NCBI RefSeq assembly: GCF_947179165.1
Contig: NC_077240.1
Location: 255,501 to 319,500, forward strand
DNA: 64,000 bases
Reading direction: 5' to 3'
From: Solanum dulcamara
Taxonomy: Eukaryota > Streptophyta > Magnoliopsida > Solanales > Solanaceae
How positions within the stretch are numbered: the first letter of the stretch is position 1; every line of letters begins with the position of its first letter. The notes beneath the pieces were generated by a model, which did not search any database, was not told the DNA's origin, and was given only the letters and a program-made list of their open reading frames with translations. Below are positions 30,809 to 41,057 of this stretch, in pieces. Position numbers and translations under genes: made by a program.

Positions 30809-33800
30809 GATGCATTGGTAACTGTAGAAAGAGATTAATTGAATGAAGGGAGAGAGAGATATAAATAAAGTAGAGATTGAGCAGGCTAAACGGAATAATT
30901 TTGAAAATGAACTTGTCATGCATGATATATGAAGTTTAATCCTCAAGTAAAAGAAAAGCCAAAATGGCCAACCCACCCAGATATTTTTAATTAAAAAGTA
31001 GATCATATGCGCTTTGATTATTTAGGGATTAAAAACAGAAAAATAAGCTTAGGTGGATGGACGGTGGGAGATGGAGGAGAATGAGAATACTTGAGTATAG
31101 AGGAACTTAATTAATAATTACTAGCTTGTCATGATTAATTCTAAGATTACTCAACTTGCTCGGTTGGACAACCACTCCACTTTCCCGCCCGCGCATAAAA
31201 CATAAAACTATAAGATAAAATACATGATGTTGCTCCTCACAAACCAAATCAATATAATGATTCTTCACCACTCTAGTGCAACGCAACAATATATTAAGGA
31301 TAGACTCTATATTTGTCATTATTAATACTAGCTGATTAAAAAGTCTATTTCATGTTGATGTTATCTTGGTGCTGCATGCACAAGATACGGAAGAAGAAAA
31401 TATTTCTCTTTGTTGTTATCTATTTGAAGAGTCAAATAGATAATCTTTTTAGAAAAATAAACTACACTTGCATAAACAATCTAATTAAGCCACAAGCTTT
31501 TTCATTATTCTGTGTTTACTTGATATTTAGATCAAAGTTACTTGTTCCTATATTGAGATTAGCTCAACACCTAACCCTCACTAATCTTGATCCTAATATC
31601 ATACAATTTTTTCAAGATCCTTTCTTTCAATTGTAGAAGATAGACACCTATTCATTTTTGCCTATTTATTTTTTATCATGCCATCTATATCATCGATTAC
31701 AATCAATAAATCTTCAAATCAATCATATTTCTACTGAGCAATTTGTAAGAGTTGGAAAAAATATAATTTTAATTAAATTATATATCTGAAGTCCACAAAT
31801 TAAATTAGATACTATATTTGATATTAACACTTAATTAATTTAGTCACATCATCCTCATACTTTTAATTATTTCAAGGAATTTTTCATAAAATGTATGAGC
31901 CAAACTTAAGTCACCACGTTATTACATTGTCAAGTTAAAGAACGGAATAATGTAACACAAATTTTTTTCAATAAAAAGACACTATTTTGATAGAATATCA
32001 CCTTTTTATTATCTCAAAATGCATGGTACAATAATTTTCACCTTTAAACATCATTTTGCAAGCAAATTATTCACGTATCATAACTTGAAAGCCAAGTCCA
32101 CATGCTCTTTAATTTAAGAGACATGCATGGTTATATGCTAATTCAATACTATTTTTTTTTTTGGATTAATAGCTAATTATAATGAGCATATAAGAAAATA
32201 TTTCTAAATTTAACATGCATTTCAAGGTTATCATATCATGTATCTTATCATATCATGTGTTAATAAGTTTAATATTAATCACAAATGATAGAAATTTATA
32301 AATAAATAAAAGTAATAAATAAAGTTAAGAGAATAAAATTCGATTTGTGCCACTTTCTTCTCCGTTTCATTGCTCTTATGTCATGTATTTGACTATCTTT
32401 ATAATAAAAATCAGAAAAGACATTTTCAATTTTTTAAATTTATTTTAGAAAAAATTATTTAACTACGCACCATTATTTATCATATTTTCTTATTTTCTCT
32501 ATCATTTCAAAAAATATCAAAAATTCCTTCTTTTGCTCCCATTATTCCCTTTTCTGGATATATCAATTTAAAATATCATATTCATGATTTTTCTTTCTTT
32601 TTTCAAGTTACAAATCTCTCCACAGTTACATCTATTAATCTATTTTTGAATTTCAATTTTTTTCTCTTTTCAATTAATGATTTCAAGTTATTCAAGGGTT
32701 ATATCTCTTTCTATCACTTCAAAAAAAAAATTAATTCATTTTTTTTTTAGTTTTTTCATCTTAAAAAATTGTTGATACATATAGATGAAAGTGAATTTTT
32801 GTTGTTCATCTTTTTGTGATACATATAGATTCACATATTTAATGTATTTAATTATTTTTGTTTCTTAAATTAATGTATAATGTCTTCGTTTCAACATTGT
32901 GATACATTATATTTGAATTGTGTTTTCGAGATGGATAGATTTATCATGATACATTACTATTTATATATCTTGTTTGAATTGTTAAGTATTATATTTCTAC
33001 TAGATACATTAAATAAGTAATTGTTGCCCATAAGATGTTACATTTGAGATACATACATTACCGTGTGTATCAGATACATTTATTATAAATTCAAATTTAT
33101 GTATCATGTCTAGAAATCATATGTATCAGAAAAAGATTAACAACAAAAAATCAAAAAAGAAAAAGAAAAAAAATCAACAAATTGCTCTATCAATGTTGTA
33201 TCATATACATACTATGAATATGATACAAACTGATATTGTTATAAAAACATTAGTGTTTATACATCAACAATTATATTTAATATTGTCTACAGATACATAA
33301 TCTTCTAGTTGAATAAGTTTGGGTGTATGTATCTAGTAGTAAAAAATAACAAAATTTGTAATAATTGTGTATCAAATACATAACTATATATGATCATGAT
33401 ACATACTAATTTGTATTTTAATAAATTAAGGTTATGTATCAAAACTAATATTGGAACACAATACATTATGCATGATAAAAATGTAATGTATCATAATATT
33501 GAAATAAAGGCATTAGAAGAGTTTGGGATAGGAATCCATAAAGAAACGATAGTGGTTTTTGGCTTGCCCTTCTCCTTACAGTTAAGTGATTTATTTATAC
33601 GAAGTATGAAGGAAAGAAAGAAAAATAACTAGATACATTAAAAATCTAAATCTATATATATCACAAAAAGAAGAACAACAAAAACTTTTAAAAAATAATC
33701 AACAATCTGATTATTTGAAAGCAAAAAAACGTGATGACGAAATCCTTCTACACTTTCTTCTTTTCTCTGTATCAACTCCCATTGATTTTTTCACTTTCAA

Positions 33801-34699
33801 CAATGCCGTCATCCATGGATCTCGACTCAGAGCCCTTACCGGAGCTACCAACAACTCGACCTTTTCACCTCTCTTTTTTGGGTTTTTTTCCGCAGTCGAT
33901 TTTTGAAGTCGAAGATCCACCCTTCTTCAAATAATTGGGTAATCACAATACAAAAAGATAGAGCATCATCCATATGTATTTGAAATTTGTAGATGAAAAA
34001 GATAAAAAAAATAAAATTTGATAACTAATGACTAGAAAGAAAAAAAATGGATGAAGAAGAAGATCAAAAAGAAAATTTGTTACGATTTGGGATAGGTTGG
34101 GGAGAAGAAAATTTGAAATTTGAATTGTTTAAAGTTTCTAAAATTTTGAGAGAGATTGATATCAATTTATTTAGCATGATTTGTGGAACTGACATTTAAT
34201 TTTATCTTTTATTTTCTTTTTAGACTCAACAGACAAGTTTTGTAATGTATCAACATTTATATATCCGGATGACTGTTATGTATCTGGATGGAATAAATTT
34301 GAAGGGATTTTTGTAAATTGATAAAGGATAGAGATAAAATGTAATTTGCTTCTTCGATCATGTGATTTCTAAAAATTATACTTTATTTTATGCTAGTGTC
34401 ATCGCGTGTAGTTGTGTTTTCCTTTGGCACCATATAGAACACATATTTTACCAACATAAATCATGATCAGATGTTTTCTTCAATTAAAAAATTGCATGGC
34501 TTAGTGTTTGTAACATTGTATGCATAATAATTTTTTAAAAAAATTACGCTTTATTTCTATTTTAAAAGATATTTATATCATGTAGTTATACTTTATATAC
34601 AAAAATACACAATTTAACTTATATATTTGTATATAAACACTCCTTATATGCTATTAGAGAAGGTTGAAACATTATAGATAATGTTCATTTTTGAAGGTA
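30809..34699. other. AT-rich intergenic DNA rich in ATGTATC/GATACAT words
   Basis: The first 200-300 bases should hold the receptor-like gene's promoter. Between about 32760 and 33680 the words GATACAT, ATACATTA and ATGTATC recur on both strands at irregular spacing, without a fixed period. No conserved ORF. The remainder is AT-rich spacer. Confidence 0.45.
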
Positions 34700-35640
34700 T
34701 AATGTTGTATAAAATTGTATATTGGACTACATGAACATTTTCAAAAGCGATATTGTAAACAACAAATTTTTGAATCGAGAAAAATAAATAATCAAGATTG
34801 AAAAATTGAAGTAACAAAGAGTAATATTTAATTTCAAAATGTAGTGCGTGTTACAATCTCTATGATAATCCTCTGATTCTTCAAATAATATGGAATATGT
34901 TGAACTTGAATTTGATATAGAGTCAAGGGCTTGAATAACTTGATCTTGAATCTTCGTCTTCAAATTTGGATTTGAATTATTTGTCACGAACACTTGTATG
35001 GTTATGACGAATAACAATTATAAACAAGTAACTTGATCTCAAACTTTTTAATATTTGCCTTCGTTCTTGATCTTGAACTTGAACTTGAATTTGATTACTT
35101 GAACTTTGTAGCTTTGTAGAAAATTTGTGGCATTTGATCCACGAGCTCTCTTCTTGCTTCTTGTTCTTTTTCCACCCCTTCTCTGAGAATAATGAGGACC
35201 CCTATTTATAGTTGTAGGGAGTGGTATGAGGGTGTGATTTGATTGGTTGGTTTGAACTGACCAATCAGATTTCTTTGGTGAAGAGCTTTAATTTGATTGG
35301 TCAAAAAATATCACTTATACACGTGGCATTATTCTAGTGGCTCATTTAATTTGACTTAGATTGCCACATAATTTTGACACGTGGCTTGATTTTAGTGGCT
35401 TATTTAATTTGACTTGGATTGACACATAATTTTGGCACATGACATGATTCTAATGACTTATTTAATTTGACTTGGATTGCCATATAACTTTGATTTTAGT
35501 GGTTCATTTAATTTGACTTAGATTGCCACATAACTTTGACACATGGTGTGCTTTTAGTGGATTATTTATTTGACTTGGATTGCCACATTATTTTGACTAT
35601 TTTTTAAATTTAATATAGTCTAAATTAATTTACGAATTTT
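34700..35640 (-). mobile_element. Probable LTR (solo or remnant) with a promoter
   Basis: Read on the minus strand, this looks like an LTR promoter: tandem upstream repeats (see 35318-35600), CCAATCAAAT boxes near 35260-35300, and a TATA box CTATAAATAG at 35211-35202. A transcribed R/U5-like stretch rich in CAAGTTCAAG repeats then runs to about 34700. No protease, RT or gag was seen beside it and I could not fix the termini, so solo LTR is an inference. Confidence 0.45.
35318..35600. repeat. Tandem repeat, roughly 50-65 bp units with G-box motifs
   Basis: About five degenerate units. Each contains ATTTAATTTGACTTGGATTG, a CCACATAATTTTGAC-like part and TTTTAGTGG. Two units carry CACGTGGC (near 35321 and 35381), the G-box/ABRE core; others have CACATGG or CACATGA variants. 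They lie directly upstream of the minus-strand TATA box at 35211. Confidence 0.8.
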
Positions 35641-36820
35641 AATGTTTATACATATATTTTTGAAAATTTTCCTACTTTTTTTGAAGGCATCATTCGCTTG
35701 CCTCTTTTCTTGTACTTACATCACATGTTACATTTTTACATGAGAGAAGATATACACACGATTTTTTTTAATTAAAGAGAGAACTTAGAAGTCACAATAA
35801 ATAGGGTACAAAATATTTTGTGCTAGATTGCAATGTAATTTACTTTTGTAATCTAACTATAATTGACTAGATGAGAGATTGGAAAAGATAAATTAGATTG
35901 TTAATCTGAGATGACTTTACACAAATATTTGATTCAAATAAGGCTAGTTATATTAGGTACGAGTCAACGAACTTGTCAAATGTTACAGAAATTAAGGAGA
36001 AAATTTCACTGCACATATGGAAGTAATAACGACAATCTATTTTTCAAATTAAAACAACTAGAAATAAATCCAATACTAATGAATAATATACAAAAAAAAA
36101 ATAGACTCAGGCAATGAGTAAATACCTAACAAAAAAACTTATCTCTAATTCGTGAATGAATATTGGAATGATGCCTTGTTACTGCTACACAATGTACCTT
36201 GTGTATTGTGACTTCAAGTGTTTATCTTGTTATTTTTCTTTCGTTGTTTTAGCGTCCAAAAAGTTGTTTCCTCACTTTGACTTCATACTTGAATTGCGAT
36301 ATGCTTTTTTGATCAACTGTTTTTCAATAATTTTTTACCATCGTAAAAAACTAATAATTAGAGTATTTACTTAAATAAGAAAAATAAGATATTTACGTAA
36401 TTTAACTTTCAAATTTTTGAGTTCATACTTTTAATATAGTATAGAAAATTTAAATAAATAGATAGATTAACATATATATAGAGTTGCCTTCCGTTTTAGA
36501 TTGCTTTTCCTTTTCTTCTAAAAGCTACCCATATGGACCATAAAGCAGTCTCCCCTCTGTCAAACCAAAACAAGCAGGAGAATTTTACACTTTCATCGTC
36601 ACTGAAAAATTAAGCCGGCTCTAGAAGAAAGAGTTATCAGAGTATCATGAATTCGGTAATAAATATTGGGCAAAATATTCTCTCCAACTCGATCTTGTGT
36701 AATCCTCGTTCAAGTGGACTAGTGTCTTCACTGCACACTACTTTCTCTTTAATATAATCATCATCATCATCATATTCACAGCAAAAGTTAAGAAAATTAA
36801 TATACAAATACAATTATAGA
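35641..36820. other. AT-rich intergenic DNA
   Basis: No recognised gene or repeat family. A short CAT microsatellite-like run (ATCATCATCATCATCAT) occurs near 36757. Confidence 0.4.
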
Positions 36821-36824
36821 TAAT

Positions 36825-38760
36825 TGTCACATCCGGGAGGGTACCTAGACGTGCCGGCACCCGAAAATCATTGTTGGTCCTCAAGCGAATCACTTAGTCC
36901 AATTACACGTTCATTCAATCACATTTTATCAGCGGAATACTCGACTCATTAAGAATACTACTTATAAATAAGGCCAAAGGCCAACCATCTATCCAATCAA
37001 CAACTAGTAAGAGTGAAACTAGACAAAATGAAATGAATCAACATCATCATCAATCTAGTTTATGAAGCCTCTATCAACAATATTAGTGGTGCCAATGACA
37101 GGTTCATGAATACATCAAATCAAATGAAGAAAACTAAACTCAGAGCTAGAAAGATAAATGTGGTATCCTCCGAAAATAGGGAGGACTTACCAAATAGCTG
37201 AATGCACACAAACCTTCAACGATACGCCTACTGATGATCTCTAGTACCTGACTCTGCATCATGAAATAATGCAGGCCCAAATGGACGTCAGTACATGAAA
37301 TGTACGAGTATGTAAAATAGCATAATGAAACATGCATCAACATAGAATCAAATCAACACAGAGATTTCCAATCGGGAAGGTGAACAACCCAATCAAGATA
37401 TTTTAAGTCTAAAATAAGAATAAGATTTAGACAAAGACCAATCATATACAATCCAATCTAGCCCATTCCAATCCAATCCAATCCAAATCAGAGTACCATC
37501 AAGACGTATATGAGAGTTTCTCTTATCGGACAACCATTACTTATGAGCCAGTGACAGTACAATAAGCCAACGTTGTCGCCACGTCCGGCTATTACCTTGA
37601 CAGGGTAAGAACGAATCAACAATCATGGATCCATAACCAATCAAGTCCTATCATGTTAGGACAATAATTTAGGAAATATCCGACTTTAACGGTTCAATCC
37701 TATCCTACGTTTGGCGACGTAGTTATTGAGTTCAAGTTATTACTTACTCTCACCCAATTTGGTGCTCGATACTCCTCCCAAGACTCAATGCTTATAAGAC
37801 AATCAATCCCAATCAAACCAATCAACAAGTCTCACATGGACTTTTAGTTCATCGGTTCTATCCAATCAATCCTTTCGGACAATCAATCTTCCCATCATTT
37901 CCAAATCATTCATTTATGAGTAGTTGAGACAATAATTTATGACAATATTTAGTTGAGACTATTCAATTGAGTTCAATAATGAGGATGCAAAGACTATTAA
38001 GTTTCATCAAGAATATCATCATGCTCGCATCCCAATCACAATCATACATTCACAAGCTCAAGGCTCTAGACTTATTCCTTAATCCTATTCATTCAATATT
38101 AGTCAAAATATCATGAGAGTTTATGAAGTAAATAGTAAAAAATCATTTGTTCAAGAACAAGTTCATAGAAAACATCAATTACACAATATTATGTAAAAAT
38201 ATGTTAAGTTTAAGAAAAATTCTTAAGAAAATAGAATCACGGGGACTCCATTCATTTTCAAATCAACCTATCACAATCATGAGGCCCATGGAAGAACAAG
38301 GTCTATGCTTTAGTTTAGCCTTACATACCTGGGATAAGTATAGGATAATCAATCTGGCAAGAAATCGCTTCAATCTCTTGATCCTAGTCCTTTCCCCTCT
38401 CCTTAGCCCTTGTTTCTTTTGCTTGAAAGTTTAAAAGTGACTTAGGAATGTTTAGAAAGTTTTTAAAGGTCGAAAACGATCTATATCAGTCGTGGGTTAA
38501 GTATAGGAGGGGTGGGGAAAGATTAGAATGCCCCTCCTTAAAATAAAATCGGGTAGGAAAAAAATTGGCCTGTGGGAGACCAGGTCTGTGATGTGGACTG
38601 GTTCCCTCACAGTGTAATTTTTTTTTTGAAATTTTTTTGATCGAATTCTAACCCCGTAGAAAATAACTAGGATAAAATTAAGTCCAAGCCCGCGGTAGGT
38701 CCGCGACGCGGATCTGTCACCCACTCTTCTATTTTCTGCCACTTCACTCTGAAAATTTAT
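36825..38760. mobile_element. Probable retrotransposon-derived segment
   Basis: Less AT-rich than its surroundings, starting near TTGTCACATCCGGGAGGG. It contains many short CAATCCAATCC-like words (37450-37500) and GC-rich parts near 38690 (CGCGGTAGGTCCGCGACGCGG). It looks like noncoding LTR or Gypsy-type sequence in Solanaceae, but I found no paired LTR, primer site or domain. Low-confidence call from composition. Confidence 0.3.
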
Positions 38761-39202
38761 CTTTTGATTCGGTTGACCAAAAATTCAACTGAGAGCACTT
38801 ACCCACATGATAATTCCCTTTGATCGATAATCCGGCCTCGGGTTGGCTGAAAAAATTAAGGATAATGAGTTGCGCGAGTGTTGTTCCGTCTAGGAGTATT
38901 TTAATAATTTTACTGAGTGTAACAATAATAATAGGGCACTTAATAAGGTGATAATTACATGATGAAATTCTTTTCACACTCAATATTTTTTTAATTATAA
39001 TCAAATAGTACTTAATAAATAAGATGAAAATATATGTCATTTAACCACAATTAAGCGACAAGATATCTTACAAAAGACACGACATCTCATATTTATCGTG
39101 ATCAAAATATTTAAAGTTTGAATATATAATACAAGTTATATTGATTGTCATCCTACCACGACATTATTGAAAAAGTTAGTTTAAAAAAGTAATTTTAACA
39201 TT
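38761..39202. other. AT-rich spacer
   Basis: Short spacer left of the Mutator-like element. Nothing recognised. Confidence 0.4.
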
Positions 39203-39770
39203 GGGAAAAGATATAAATTTCCCTCCAAAGTTGTACTGAAAAATCAGTTACATATTTTAACTATTGGGGCTACCTATTACACACCTATACAACTCAAAAG
39301 TGTATTTATTTACCCCTTCGTACACCAACCCTAAATATTATGTAGAGAGTGAGAACCACTCGCCCTCCAATAATGCTACGTATTAAATCATGAACCCCTA
39401 ATGTCACGTGTTATCATTAATAAAAGCACCAATTCCCTCATCTTTCCCAAATTCACTCACATTGCTTCTTCTTGCTCTAATCCAAAATTCCAAATCTTTC
39501 CACTTCTTCTTGCATACATAAAAGAGAAACGAATAAAAAGTTACATTTGATTCTCCTTAAAAAGGACTAAGCTTGAATTTCAATTTGGGGATTCAAATTT
39601 AAGCTTTGATGAACAATTAAATTCTTCAATTTTTCCCGAGTGAAAATTTGGGTAAGGTGGGTGGGCTATAACATTAATTTCCAAAAAATTACCATTGGAG
39701 GACCATTTTAATAAAGAGTTCATCTCTACACAAAAAGGCAAGAAACTAGGTGAACATTTCTTTCAAGATT

Positions 39771-39875
39771 ATGCTGAAACCTAAAGGGAAGAATACCAAA
39801 AAGGCTGCTGCGGCGGATGAGGACGACAGAGCAATGACGGTTGTGGGAAAGTTCGTGAAGGAGTGGGAGACATGA
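39771..39875 (+). pseudogene. TOM7: Truncated TOM7-1 fragment (mitochondrial import receptor subunit)
   Basis: A 34-codon ORF starting MLKPKGKNTKKAAAADEDD and ending VVGKFVKEWET. From memory this is nearly the potato TOM7-1 N-terminus, where KEWGTW follows. Here the Trp codon is TGA, a single-base stop, and homology fades after about three more codons. The whole membrane segment and the HYGFIPL core are missing, so no working TOM subunit results. The preceding 45-50 bases resemble a leader. It lies between the inverted ends of a Mutator-like element, hence a captured 5' gene piece. Confidence 0.8.
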
Positions 39876-39883
39876 ACAACAAA

Positions 39884-39995
39884 TCTTGGAATTTAGAGGT
39901 TGGATTTTTCTTGGGTTATCAAATTTGGGAATTTAGAGGTTGGAATTTTTCTTGGGTTATCAGATTTGGGAATTTAGAGGTTGGGTTTAGATGTA
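39884..39995. repeat. 45-bp tandem repeat, about 2.5 units
   Basis: Units share GGAATTTAGAGGTTGG followed by TTTTTCTTGGGTTATCA. They lie directly after the broken TOM7 fragment inside the Mutator-like element. Confidence 0.85.
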
Positions 39996-40660
39996 CAAAA
40001 AAAGGAAAAATTACTTGATTGAGTGCTTTTTAAAAATTAATTACTGATTTTAACAATATTTTTTATTTATTACCATTTATAGCAATATATAACAATATTA
40101 TGATAAATCTACACTTGTATTAAAAGTGAATGATGCATACAATATAAATGTATTATAAGTGTTTTAAAATATATATTATGTTTGTGTAGTAAGAAACTAA
40201 CATAATGTATTATAAGTCTATTAAAATATGTGATAAATGTATTATTCATCTATAAAACTTGTATTATATATGTTTTATAAATAGTTCTCTGCAATATGTA
40301 TTAAAACTATATTATAAATGTATTATAAGTATTCAGTGAAATTATTTTTTTATTGCTATAAATGATAAATATTTTCTTAATATTGTATATTTATGTAAGT
40401 TTCCCAAAAAAAAAGGACCATTTTAATTTAAAAAAATTAAAAAATTGAGTTTGTAAAGGTACTGATGCGCTGGAAAATTGTGATTGAAACACGCTTGAGA
40501 TTGGGTGTAGAAAGGGGTAAATAAATATCATTTATGTAGCTGATTTTTCGATGCAACTTAAAAGGAAATTTATGCATTTTTTTCCCTAATAACATTAGTC
40601 GTGGATGAAAAGATTTAAAAGGAAAAAGAATAAGATGAGAATAACAATTTTTCGTACGTA

Positions 40661-40870
40661 CTGTCACGGACTTAGACTTCAACTAAGACCTCCGTGCGGT
40701 ACTTGACAATTTACTCACGAATCTCTCACGATCTTGCAAGCTTAAGTAAGCCTTTAAGACTAGATCGCTAAGGGAACGCTAGATTTAAAGGCTTACTTGA
40801 GCTTGTAAGATCGTGAGTAAGTTGTCAAGTGCCGCACGGAGGTCTTAGTTGAAGTCTAAGTACGTGACAG
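40661..40870. mobile_element. Fold-back (long-TIR) MITE
   Basis: A near-perfect palindrome of 210 bp: left arm 40661-40757, right arm 40785-40870, loop about 27 nt. Both arms read CTGTCACG...ACTTAGACTTCAACTAAGAC from the outside. The left arm has an 11-nt internal duplication (CTCACGAATCTCTCACG) missing from the right. TA flanks each end (40659-40660, 40871-40872), compatible with a TA target duplication. It lies 190 bp upstream of the GnT-I start codon, in the likely promoter. Confidence 0.85.
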
Positions 40871-40872
40871 TA

Positions 40873-41057
40873 GTATTAATTTGGTTCATAGGTAGTACAC
40901 ACAGTGTAATAAACAACAATTTATTTTTCCAATGGAGTATGTTATAAACAAATTAATTCCCAAGTTTGTGATGTAATTTGGAAGAGACTATTGTTGACTT
41001 GATCCTATGAGAGGCAGCACTGGGAACTGAGAAACCCTTGAATTGCATTTGTGAGAG
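40873..41057 (+). promoter_or_regulatory. GnT-I proximal promoter and leader
   Basis: The 185 bases between the fold-back element and the start codon. No convincing TATA box, which suits a housekeeping Golgi gene. The palindrome bounds how far undisturbed promoter can extend. Confidence 0.4.

Larger units (their letters stand above)
39203..40586. mobile_element. Mutator-like element with captured gene fragment (Pack-MULE-like)
   Basis: About 1.38 kb with long imperfect inverted ends. The left end reads GGGAAAAGATATAAATTTCC and later AAAAATCAGTTACAT and TATTTATTTACCCCTT. The complement of the right end reads GGGAAAAAAATGCATAAATT and later AAAAATCAGCTACAT and TATTTATTTACCCCTT. The arms extend about 90 bp or more. 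TAACATT occurs on both flanks (39196-39202 and 40590-40596), offset by 3 nt on the right, consistent with a longer decayed target duplication. The interior holds a TOM7 fragment and a 45-bp tandem repeat; there is no transposase. Confidence 0.7.

Noticed and set aside
33715..33934. Short overlapping ORFs on both strands near 33.8 kb
   Set aside because: No signal of a conserved product; AT-rich context with no splice or domain support.
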